From Cinclus cinclus (Eukaryota > Chordata > Aves > Passeriformes > Cinclidae): a DNA stretch of 64,000 bases. Made by a program: the position numbers and the translations under genes. This document shows positions 1 to 10,300 of the stretch, piece by piece. Within the stretch, counting starts at the first letter, position 1. Each line of letters opens with the position of its first letter. The stretch lies in contig NW_026912147.1 in NCBI RefSeq assembly GCF_963662255.1, positions 275,871 through 339,870 of the forward strand, given 5' to 3'. A model generated the notes under the pieces. The model searched no databases, was not told where the DNA came from, and worked only from the letters and a program-made list of their open reading frames with translations.

Positions 1-20
1 CAACGAGCGCGGCGATATGG

Positions 21-39
21 GGCCACTTGGCAGGTGGCC
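21..39. repeat. Inverted repeat in monomer, 6-bp arms
   Basis: GGCCAC and GTGGCC are perfect complements separated by 7 bases. The element recurs in every copy at the same phase. It could form a small hairpin or be a binding site; no specific factor is assigned. Confidence 0.6.
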
Positions 40-220
40 GAAGAAAGACGGCTGCCCCGCGAATGGGGTGCCAGAAGGCAAGTTTCAGCAGGGCGTTGCG
101 GGCGAGCTTAATGTGTAGCCGCAGTTGTTCTAGGCGAGATTGTAGCCGAGAAGCTTTCCGTCTCCATTCACGAGACAAGAAAAGCAGAACGCAATGGTCT
201 AGAGGGTTGAGAAGAAAAGT

Positions 221-236
221 GCTCGTAGCGAGCTCG
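221..236. repeat. Overlapping short palindromes in monomer
   Basis: Positions 221-233 form a 5-bp stem (GCTCG/CGAGC) around TAG. Positions 229-236 are the perfect 8-bp palindrome CGAGCTCG. Two alternative small hairpins therefore share bases. In copies 31 and 41-42 a G-to-A-type change on the CpG (tagtgag at 41,599 and 55,389) breaks both, which looks like methyl-cytosine decay. Confidence 0.5.
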
Positions 237-348
237 TTGCGGCAGAAGCGAAAGCCAGGAGCAGCGTGCTCGCTGCGAGAAGTAGACGGCGCTTCGCCTC
301 CTTGGGAAGGAAATGGCGTCTGGGCACGAACGGCAGCCAGCGAAGCTT

Positions 349-368
349 CAGAACAGCAGGCTGTTCTG
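349..368. repeat. 20-bp near-perfect palindrome in monomer
   Basis: The sequence cagaacagcaggctgttctg has two 9-bp perfect arms separated by only AG. It is the strongest inverted repeat I saw in the monomer and recurs in every copy. The arms contain AGAACA and TGTTCT, which resemble steroid-receptor half-sites. Their spacing is 6 rather than the canonical 3, so a receptor element is not supported. A cruciform or RNA hairpin is possible. Confidence 0.65.
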
Positions 369-420
369 CTCAGCGTACGAGCCTGAAGTGAGTGGCAAGG
401 GCTAAGGGGACAGTCCCAAG

Positions 421-446
421 GCATCTAGCTTTCCTGCTAGCAATGC
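421..446. repeat. Bulged hairpin-like inverted repeat in monomer
   Basis: The inner arms CTAGC/GCTAG flank TTTCCT, and the outer arms GCAT/ATGC are offset by a two-base bulge, giving a potential 9-bp stem. It recurs in each copy. Confidence 0.5.
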
Positions 447-1056
447 CATTTCTACCCTGCTGTGGAAAACATTGTCCTTTGCCCTTCTGCTCCGAGAGGC
501 AGAGAGCACCTCGGCAGACGCAGTGCAGAGGGAAAGGACACAGTATCCGAGGGAGCGTGACGCCACTTAGGCGGGCAAAGCAGAAAGGTGCCGCCCGGCA
601 CTGGCTTTGACTCCCTGAGCTTCCTTGCTAGGACAGCAGCTGCCGAAAGCTGGCAACTAGGCTGCCAGAGTGCAGAATGTCGGCGGTCTGGCACGCCTGC
701 TTGCCGAAAGCCAGGATCAGCGAGACAGCGTGCTAGGCTCTGTTTCACAGCACCTTGGAGAACACGCCCTTGAAGAATGCCGTCTCTGTTCCGCAAAAGC
801 TCTGCCACAGTGAAGGTGGAAGAAGCAGCCTGTGGCCACGGGCAGAGCTGGTCAACAGCTGCGCCTAACTTTCCCAAGCTGCGAGAGCATTCTCAGCCGA
901 GTTCTGCTTTGACAGAGCTATTGCTGAACTTTTGCAGTCCCGGAGGCTGCTGAAACCAAGGCTGTGTTCTGCCTCTTCATTCTTGCCTTCCTGTGCTCCA
1001 GCGAGAAGTGAAGCTCTGGCACGGCATTCAGCTTTGCCGCCTCTCTGCACGGAAAG

Positions 1057-1074
1057 CACTAGACCGAACTAGTG
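1057..1074. repeat. Inverted repeat in monomer, CACTAG/CTAGTG
   Basis: Perfect 6-bp arms flank the loop ACCGAA. The arms are retained in the copies that change the loop CpG: the loop becomes ACAGAA at 32,782, 35,540, 46,572 and 49,330. In the diverged edge monomer near 57,550 the arms are lost, so there is no sign of long-term conservation. Confidence 0.5.
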
Positions 1075-1164
1075 TGCTTCGTGCATGCTCTCTCCTCGCT
1101 TTTATGGTCACTGCTCTGCTTTTTGCTTGGCAGCGTTCAAAGGGTCCACGGCATACCTCTTGCA

Positions 1165-1860
1165 GAGCGAGAGGTGGCCGGCGAGGAATACTTGCTGGCT
1201 TAAGTCGTTCCATGCTCAAGGCATTCATCGGAGCAACACCATGGGGGAAAAGAGGGGGGAACATTGCAGGACAAATTTCTATGCTGGAACATGATTGTCT
1301 GCGAGACAGCTCTCCGCAGCTCTAGTATTTGGCCAGGCTGAAATCAGCGCCACGGGAAGCCAATCTGACAAGCGGAGTGCAACGAGCGCGGCGATATGGG
1401 GCCACTTGGCAGGTGGCCGAAGAAAGACGGCCGCCCCGCGAATGGGGTGCCAGAAGGCAAGTTTCAGCAGGGCGTTGCGGGCGAGCTTAATGTGTAGCCG
1501 CAGTTGTTCTAGGCGAGATTGTAGCCGAGAAGCTTTCCGTCTCCATTCACGAGACAAGAAAAGCAGAACGCAATGGTCTAGAGGGTTGAGAAGAAAAGTG
1601 CTCGTAGCGAGCTCGTTGCGGCAGAAGCGAAAGCCAGGAGCAGCGTGCTCGCTGCGAGAAGTAGACGGCGCTTCGCCTCCTTGGGAAGGAAATCGCGTCT
1701 GGGCACGAACGGCAGCCAGCGAAGCTTCAGAACAGCAGGCTGTTCTGCTCAGCGTACGAGCCTGAAGTGAGTGGCAAGGGCTAAGGGGTCAGTTCCAAGG
1801 CATCTAGCTTTCCTGCTAGCAATGCCATTTCTACCCTGCTGTGGAAAACATTGTCCTCTG
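1165..1860. repeat. Variant haplotype block shared with the copy four monomers downstream
   Basis: This stretch carries a run of linked variants: G at 1165, T at 1321, GCC rather than GCT in the phase-50 region (about 1430), ATCGCG instead of ATGGCG (about 1693), TCAGTT instead of ACAGTC (about 1790), and tcctctg rather than tcctttg (about 1856). The same combination recurs at 6,681-7,376, exactly 5,516 bp (four monomers) away. A multi-monomer duplication or a conversion tract explains this best. Confidence 0.75.
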
Positions 1861-4800
1861 CCCTTCTGCTCCGAGAGGCAGAGAGCACCTCGGCAGACGC
1901 AGTGCAGAGGGAAAGGACACAGTATCCGAGGGAGCGTGACGCCACTTAGGCGGGCAAAGCAGAAAGGTGCCGCCCGGCACTGGCTTTGACTCCCTGAGCT
2001 TCCTTGCTAGGACAGCAGCTGCCGAAAGCTGGCAACTAGGCTGCCAGAGTGCAGAATGTCGGCGGTCTGGCACGCCTGCTTGCCGAAAGCCAGGATCAGC
2101 GAGACAGCGTGCTAGGCTCTGTTTCACAGCACCTTGGAGAACACGCCCTTGAAGAATGCCGTCTCTGTTCCGCAAAAGCTCTGCCACAGTGAAGGTGGAA
2201 GAAGCAGCCTGTGGCCACGGGCAGAGCTGGTCAACAGCTGCGCCTAACTTTCCCAAGCTGCGAGAGCATTCTCAGCCGAGTTCTGCTTTGACAGAGCTAT
2301 TGCTGAACTTTTGCAGTCCCGGAGGCTGCTGAAACCAAGGCTGTGTTCTGCCTCTTCATTCTTGCCTTCCTGTGCTCCAGCGAGAAGTGAAGCTCTGGCA
2401 CGGCATTCAGCTTTGCCGCCTCTCTGCACGGAAAGCACTAGACCGAACTAGTGTGCTTCGTGCATGCTCTCTCCTCGCTTTTATGGTCACTGCTCTGCTT
2501 TTTGCTTGGCAGCGTTCCAAGGGTCCACGGCATACCTCTTGCACAGCGAGAGGTGGCCGGCGAGGAATACTTGCTGGCTTAAGTCGTTCCATGCTCAAGG
2601 CATTCATCGGAGCAACACCATGGGGGAAAAGAGGGGGGAACATTGCAGGACAAATTTCTATGCTGGAACATGATTGTCTGCGAGACAGCTCTCCGCAGCG
2701 CTAGTATTTGGCCAGGCTGAAATCAGCGCCACGGGAAGCCAATCTGACAAGCGGAGTGCAACGAGCGCGGCGATATGGGGCCACTTGGCAGGTGGCCGAA
2801 GAAAGACGGCTGCCCCGCGAATGGGGTGCCAGAAGGCAAGTTTCAGCAGGGCGTTGCGGGCGAGCTTAATGTGTAGCCGCAGTTGTTCTAGGCGAGATTG
2901 TAGCCGAGAAGCTTTCCGTCTCCATTCACGAGACAAGAAAAGCAGAACGCAATGGTCTAGAGGGTTGAGAAGAAAAGTGCTCGTAGCGAGCTCGTTGCGG
3001 CAGAAGCGAAAGCCAGGAGCAGCGTGCTCGCTGCGAGAAGTAGACGGCGCTTCGCCTCCTTGGGAAGGAAATGGCGTCTGGGCACGAACGGCAGCCAGCG
3101 AAGCTTCAGAACAGCAGGCTGTTCTGCTCAGCGTACGAGCCTGAAGTGAGTGGCAAGGGCTAAGGGGACAGTCCCAAGGCATCTAGCTTTCCTGCTAGCA
3201 ATGCCATTTCTACCCTGCTGTGGAAAACATTGTCCTTTGCCCTTCTGCTCCGAGAGGCAGAGAGCACCTCGGCAGACGCAGTGCAGAGGGAAAGGACACA
3301 GTATCCGAGGGAGCGTGACGCCACTTAGGCGGGCAAAGCAGAAAGGTGCCGCCCGGCACTGGCTTTGACTCCCTGAGCTTCCTTGCTAGGACAGCAGCTG
3401 CCGAAAGCTGGCAACTAGGCTGCCAGAGTGCAGAATGTCGGCGGTCTGGCACGCCTGCTTGCCGAAAGCCAGGATCAGCGAGACAGCGTGCTAGGCTCTG
3501 TTTCACAGCACCTTGGAGAACACGCCCTTGAAGAATGCCGTCTCTGTTCCGCAAAAGCTCTGCCACAGTGAAGGTGGAAGAAGCAGCCTGTGGCCACGGG
3601 CAGAGCTGGTCAACAGCTGCGCCTAACTTTCCCAAGCTGCGAGAGCATTCTCAGCCGAGTTCTGCTTTGACAGAGCTATTGCTGAACTTTTGCAGTCCCG
3701 GAGGCTGCTGAAACCAAGGCTGTGTTCTGCCTCTTCATTCTTGCCTTCCTGTGCTCCAGCGAGAAGTGAAGCTCTGGCACGGCATTCAGCTTTGCCGCCT
3801 CTCTGCACGGAAAGCACTAGACCGAACTAGTGTGCTTCGTGCATGCTCTCTCCTCGCTTTTATGGTCACTGCTCTGCTTTTTGCTTGGCAGCGTTCAAAG
3901 GGTCCACGGCATACCTCTTGCACAGCGAGAGGTGGCCGGCGAGGAATACTTGCTGGCTTAAGTCGTTCCATGCTCAAGGCATTCATCGGAGCAACACCAT
4001 GGGGGAAAAGAGGGGGGAACATTGCAGGACAAATTTCTATGCTGGAACATGATTGTCTGCGAGACAGCTCTCCGCAGCGCTAGTATTTGGCCAGGCTGAA
4101 ATCAGCGCCACGGGAAGCCAATCTGACAAGCGGAGTGCAACGAGCGCGGCGATATGGGGCCACTTGGCAGGTGGCCGAAGAAAGACGGCTGCCCCGCGAA
4201 TGGGGTGCCAGAAGGCAAGTTTCAGCAGGGCGTTCCGGGCGAGCTTAATGTGTAGCCGCAGTTGTTCTAGGCGAGATTGTAGCCGAGAAGCTTTCCGTCT
4301 CCATTCACGAGACAAGAAAAGCAGAACGCAATGGTCTAGAGGGTTGAGAAGAAAAGTGCTCGTAGCGAGCTCGTTGCGGCAGAAGCGAAAGCCAGGAGCA
4401 GCGTGCTCGCTGCGAGAAGTAGACGGCGCTTCGCCTCCTTGGGAAGGAAATGGCGTCTGGGCACGAACGGCAGCCAGCGAAGCTTCAGAACAGCAGGCTG
4501 TTCTGCTCAGCGTACGAGCCTGAAGTGAGTGGCAAGGGCTAAGGGGACAGTCCCAAGGCATCTAGCTTTCCTGCTAGCAATGCCATTTCTACCCTGCTGT
4601 GGAAAACATTGTCCTTTGCCCTTCTGCTCCGAGAGGCAGAGAGCACCTCGGCAGACGCAGTGCAGAGGGAAAGGACACAGTATCCGAGGGAGCGTGACGC
4701 CACTTAGGCGGGCAAAGCAGAAAGGTGCCGCCCGGCACTGGCTTTGACTCCCTGAGCTTCCTTGCTAGGACAGCAGCTGCCGAAAGCTGGCAACTAGGCT

Positions 4801-6680
4801 GCCAGAGTGCAGAATGTCGGCGGTCTGGCACGCCTGCTTGCCGAAAGCCAGGATCAGCGAGACAGCGTGCTAGGCTCTGTTTCACAGCACCTTGGAGAAC
4901 ACGCCCTTGAAGAATGCCGTCTCTGTTCCGCAAAAGCTCTGCCACAGTGAAGGTGGAAGAAGCAGCCTGTGGCCACGGGCAGAGCTGGTCAACAGCTGCG
5001 CCTAACTTTCCCAAGCTGCGAGAGCATTCTCAGCCGAGTTCTGCTTTGACAGAGCTATTGCTGAACTTTTGCAGTCCCGGAGGCTGCTGAAACCAAGGCT
5101 GTGTTCTGCCTCTTCATTCTTGCCTTCCTGTGCTCCAGCGAGAAGTGAAGCTCTGGCACGGCATTCAGCTTTGCCGCCTCTCTGCACGGAAAGCACTAGA
5201 CCGAACTAGTGTGCTTCGTGCATGCTCTCTCCTCGCTTTTATGGTCACTGCTCTGCTTTTTGCTTGGCAGCGTTCAAAGGGTCCACGGCATACCTCTTGC
5301 ACAGCGAGAGGTGGCCGGCGAGGAATACTTGCTGGCTTAAGTCGTTCCATGCTCAAGGCATTCATCGGAGCAACACCATGGGGGAAAAGAGGGGGGAACA
5401 TTGCAGGACAAATTTCTATGCTGGAACATGATTGTCTGCGAGACAGCTCTCCGCAGCGCTAGTATTTGGCCAGGCTGAAATCAGCGCCACGGGAAGCCAA
5501 TCTGACAAGCGGAGTGCAACGAGCGCGGCGATATGGGGCCACTTGGCAGGTGGCCGAAGAAAGACGGCTGCCCCGCGAATGGGGTGCCAGAAGGCAAGTT
5601 TCAGCAGGGCGTTGCGGGCGAGCTTAATGTGTAGCCGCAGTTGTTCTAGGCGAGATTGTAGCCGAGAAGCTTTCCGTCTCCATTCACGAGACAAGAAAAG
5701 CAGAACGCAATGGTCTAGAGGGTTGAGAAGAAAAGTGCTCGTAGCGAGCTCGTTGCGGCAGAAGCGAAAGCCAGGAGCAGCGTGCTCGCTGCGAGAAGTA
5801 GACGGCGCTTCGCCTCCTTGGGAAGGAAATGGCGTCTGGGCACGAACGGCAGCCAGCGAAGCTTCAGAACAGCAGGCTGTTCTGCTCAGCGTACGAGCCT
5901 GAAGTGAGTGGCAAGGGCTAAGGGGACAGTCCCAAGGCATCTAGCTTTCCTGCTAGCAATGCCATTTCTACCCTGCTGTGGAAAACATTGTCCTTTGCCC
6001 TTCTGCTCCGAGAGGCAGAGAGCACCTCGGCAGACGCAGTGCAGAGGGAAAGGACACAGTATCCGAGGGAGCGTGACGCCACTTAGGCGGGCAAAGCAGA
6101 AAGGTGCCGCCCGGCACTGGCTTTGACTCCCTGAGCTTCCTTGCTAGGACAGCAGCTGCCGAAAGCTGGCAACTAGGCTGCCAGAGTGCAGAATGTCGGC
6201 GGTCTGGCACGCCTGCTTGCCGAAAGCCAGGATCAGCGAGACAGCGTGCTAGGCTCTGTTTCACAGCACCTTGGAGAACACGCCCTTGAAGAATGCCGTC
6301 TCTGTTCCGCAAAAGCTCTGCCACAGTGAAGGTGGAAGAAGCAGCCTGTGGCCACGGGCAGAGCTGGTCAACAGCTGCGCCTAACTTTCCCAAGCTGCGA
6401 GAGCATTCTCAGCCGAGTTCTGCTTTGACAGAGCTATTGCTGAACTTTTGCAGTCCCGGAGGCTGCTGAAACCAAGGCTGTGTTCTGCCTCTTCATTCTT
6501 GCCTTCCTGTGCTCCAGCGAGAAGTGAAGCTCTGGCACGGCATTCAGCTTTGCCGCCTCTCTGCACGGAAAGCACTAGACCGAACTAGTGTGCTTCGTGC
6601 ATGCTCTCTCCTCGCTTTTATGGTCACTGCTCTGCTTTTTGCTTGGCAGCGTTCAAAGGGTCCACGGCATACCTCTTGCA

Positions 6681-7376
6681 GAGCGAGAGGTGGCCGGCGA
6701 GGAATACTTGCTGGCTTAAGTCGTTCCATGCTCAAGGCATTCATCGGAGCAACACCATGGGGGAAAAGAGGGGGGAACATTGCAGGACAAATTTCTATGC
6801 TGGAACATGATTGTCTGCGAGACAGCTCTCCGCAGCTCTAGTATTTGGCCAGGCTGAAATCAGCGCCACGGGAAGCCAATCTGACAAGCGGAGTGCAACG
6901 AGCGCGGCGATATGGGGCCACTTGGCAGGTGGCCGAAGAAAGACGGCCGCCCCGCGAATGGGGTGCCAGAAGGCAAGTTTCAGCAGGGCGTTGCGGGCGA
7001 GCTTAATGTGTAGCCGCAGTTGTTCTAGGCGAGATTGTAGCCGAGAAGCTTTCCGTCTCCATTCACGAGACAAGAAAAGCAGAACGCAATGGTCTAGAGG
7101 GTTGAGAAGAAAAGTGCTCGTAGCGAGCTCGTTGCGGCAGAAGCGAAAGCCAGGAGCAGCGTGCTCGCTGCGAGAAGTAGACGGCGCTTCGCCTCCTTGG
7201 GAAGGAAATCGCGTCTGGGCACGAACGGCAGCCAGCGAAGCTTCAGAACAGCAGGCTGTTCTGCTCAGCGTACGAGCCTGAAGTGAGTGGCAAGGGCTAA
7301 GGGGTCAGTTCCAAGGCATCTAGCTTTCCTGCTAGCAATGCCATTTCTACCCTGCTGTGGAAAACATTGTCCTCTG
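6681..7376. repeat. Second copy of the four-monomer-offset haplotype block
   Basis: It matches the linked variants of 1,165-1,860 at an offset of 5,516 bp. Soon after it, the copy acquires its own change near 7,576-7,579 (gtaggtgg instead of gtcggcgg), which the upstream partner lacks. The duplicated copies have therefore begun to diverge, or the exchange tract ends there. Confidence 0.75.
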
Positions 7377-10300
7377 CCCTTCTGCTCCGAGAGGCAGAGA
7401 GCACCTCGGCAGACGCAGTGCAGAGGGAAAGGACACAGTATCCGAGGGAGCGTGACGCCACTTAGGCGGGCAAAGCAGAAAGGTGCCGCCCGGCACTGGC
7501 TTTGACTCCCTGAGCTTCCTTGCTAGGACAGCAGCTGCCGAAAGCTGGCAACTAGGCTGCCAGAGTGCAGAATGTAGGTGGTCTGGCACGCCTGCTTGCC
7601 GAAAGCCAGGATCAGCGAGACAGCGTGCTAGGCTCTGTTTCACAGCACCTTGGAGAACACGCCCTTGAAGAATGCCGTCTCTGTTCCGCAAAAGCTCTGC
7701 CACAGTGAAGGTGGAAGAAGCAGCCTGTGGCCACGGGCAGAGCTGGTCAACAGCTGCGCCTAACTTTCCCAAGCTGCGAGAGCATTCTCAGCCGAGTTCT
7801 GCTTTGACAGAGCTATTGCTGAACTTTTGCAGTCCCGGAGGCTGCTGAAACCAAGGCTGTGTTCTGCCTCTTCATTCTTGCCTTCCTGTGCTCCAGCGAG
7901 AAGTGAAGCTCTGGCACGGCATTCAGCTTTGCCGCCTCTCTGCACGGAAAGCACTAGACCGAACTAGTGTGCTTCGTGCATGCTCTCTCCTCGCTTTTAT
8001 GGTCACTGCTCTGCTTTTTGCTTGGCAGCGTTCCAAGGGTCCACGGCATACCTCTTGCACAGCGAGAGGTGGCCGGCGAGGAATACTTGCTGGCTTAAGT
8101 CGTTCCATGCTCAAGGCATTCATCGGAGCAACACCATGGGGGAAAAGAGGGGGGAACATTGCAGGACAAATTTCTATGCTGGAACATGATTGTCTGCGAG
8201 ACAGCTCTCCGCAGCGCTAGTATTTGGCCAGGCTGAAATCAGCGCCACGGGAAGCCAATCTGACAAGCGGAGTGCAACGAGCGCGGCGATATGGGGCCAC
8301 TTGGCAGGTGGCCGAAGAAAGACGGCTGCCCCGCGAATGGGGTGCCAGAAGGCAAGTTTCAGCAGGGCGTTGCGGGCGAGCTTAATGTGTAGCCGCAGTT
8401 GTTCTAGGCGAGATTGTAGCCGAGAAGCTTTCCGTCTCCATTCACGAGACAAGAAAAGCAGAACGCAATGGTCTAGAGGGTTGAGAAGAAAAGTGCTCGT
8501 AGCGAGCTCGTTGCGGCAGAAGCGAAAGCCAGGAGCAGCGTGCTCGCTGCGAGAAGTAGACGGCGCTTCGCCTCCTTGGGAAGGAAATGGCGTCTGGGCA
8601 CGAACGGCAGCCAGCGAAGCTTCAGAACAGCAGGCTGTTCTGCTCAGCGTACGAGCCTGAAGTGAGTGGCAAGGGCTAAGGGGACAGTCCCAAGGCATCT
8701 AGCTTTCCTGCTAGCAATGCCATTTCTACCCTGCTGTGGAAAACATTGTCCTTTGCCCTTCTGCTCCGAGAGGCAGAGAGCACCTCGGCAGACGCAGTGC
8801 AGAGGGAAAGGACACAGTATCCGAGGGAGCGTGACGCCACTTAGGCGGGCAAAGCAGAAAGGTGCCGCCCGGCACTGGCTTTGACTCCCTGAGCTTCCTT
8901 GCTAGGACAGCAGCTGCCGAAAGCTGGCAACTAGGCTGCCAGAGTGCAGAATGTCGGCGGTCTGGCACGCCTGCTTGCCGAAAGCCAGGATCAGCGAGAC
9001 AGCGTGCTAGGCTCTGTTTCACAGCACCTTGGAGAACACGCCCTTGAAGAATGCCGTCTCTGTTCCGCAAAAGCTCTGCCACAGTGAAGGTGGAAGAAGC
9101 AGCCTGTGGCCACGGGCAGAGCTGGTCAACAGCTGCGCCTAACTTTCCCAAGCTGCGAGAGCATTCTCAGCCGAGTTCTGCTTTGACAGAGCTATTGCTG
9201 AACTTTTGCAGTCCCGGAGGCTGCTGAAACCAAGGCTGTGTTCTGCCTCTTCATTCTTGCCTTCCTGTGCTCCAGCGAGAAGTGAAGCTCTGGCACGGCA
9301 TTCAGCTTTGCCGCCTCTCTGCACGGAAAGCACTAGACCGAACTAGTGTGCTTCGTGCATGCTCTCTCCTCGCTTTTATGGTCACTGCTCTGCTTTTTGC
9401 TTGGCAGCGTTCCAAGGGTCCACGGCATACCTCTTGCACAGCGAGAGGTGGCCGGCGAGGAATACTTGCTGGCTTAAGTCGTTCCATGCTCAAGGCATTC
9501 ATCGGAGCAACACCATGGGGGAAAAGAGGGGGGAACATTGCAGGACAAATTTCTATGCTGGAACATGATTGTCTGCGAGACAGCTCTCCGCAGCGCTAGT
9601 ATTTGGCCAGGCTGAAATCAGCGCCACGGGAAGCCAATCTGACAAGCGGAGTGCAACGAGCGCGGCGATATGGGGCCACTTGGCAGGTGGCCGAAGAAAG
9701 ACGGCTGCCCCGCGAATGGGGTGCCAGAAGGCAAGTTTCAGCAGGGCGTTGCGGGCGAGCTTAATGTGTAGCCGCAGTTGTTCTAGGCGAGATTGTAGCC
9801 GAGAAGCTTTCCGTCTCCATTCACGAGACAAGAAAAGCAGAACGCAATGGTCTAGAGGGTTGAGAAGAAAAGTGCTCGTAGCGAGCTCGTTGCGGCAGAA
9901 GCGAAAGCCAGGAGCAGCGTGCTCGCTGCGAGAAGTAGACGGCGCTTCGCCTCCTTGGGAAGGAAATGGCGTCTGGGCACGAACGGCAGCCAGCGAAGCT
10001 TCAGAACAGCAGGCTGTTCTGCTCAGCGTACGAGCCTGAAGTGAGTGGCAAGGGCTAAGGGGACAGTCCCAAGGCATCTAGCTTTCCTGCTAGCAATGCC
10101 ATTTCTACCCTGCTGTGGAAAACATTGTCCTTTGCCCTTCTGCTCCGAGAGGCAGAGAGCACCTCGGCAGACGCAGTGCAGAGGGAAAGGACACAGTATC
10201 CGAGGGAGCGTGACGCCACTTAGGCGGGCAAAGCAGAAAGGTGCCGCCCGGCACTGGCTTTGACTCCCTGAGCTTCCTTGCTAGGACAGCAGCTGCCGAA

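Larger units (their letters stand above)
1..1379. repeat. Representative monomer (copy 1) of the 1,379-bp satellite
   Basis: This copy serves as the coordinate frame; phase 1 equals position 1. It is G+C-rich and carries about 77 CpG dinucleotides by hand count, clustered in phases 1-60, 220-300 and 540-600. Inverted repeats lie at 21-39, 221-236, 349-368, 421-446 and 1057-1074. An 18-bp segment is repeated within the monomer with one mismatch (249-266 and 705-722). The best class-defining variable sites are phase 1095 (C or A), 1165 (C or G), 1237 (C or A) and 1321 (G or T). Copy 1 has C, G, C, T at these sites. Open frames exist on both strands, but substitutions among copies are often amino-acid changing, so I do not call them genes. 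Confidence 0.95.

Noticed and set aside
349..368. Glucocorticoid or androgen receptor response element
   Set aside because: Half-sites AGAACA and TGTTCT are present but are separated by 6 bases; the canonical spacer is 3.
452..877. 141-codon - strand open frame in each monomer
   Set aside because: It overlaps other open frames on both strands and matches no family I know. A private C-to-T change at 31,003, 33,761, 44,793 and 47,551 truncates it to 70 codons without apparent consequence.
1..1379. CENP-B box in the monomer
   Set aside because: Checked by eye for TTCG, four bases, A, two bases, CGGG and its complement. The nearest candidates (around the cttcgcctccttggg segment and the cccgg sites) do not fit the required positions.
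1295..1765. 156-codon + strand open frame repeated in every monomer, and the overlapping 174-codon - strand frame
   Set aside because: No recognisable domain, no promoter or poly(A) signal. Variants seen among copies are often amino-acid changing, and the - frame is cut by a stop in the TCAGTTC haplotype. Persistence follows from near identity of copies.
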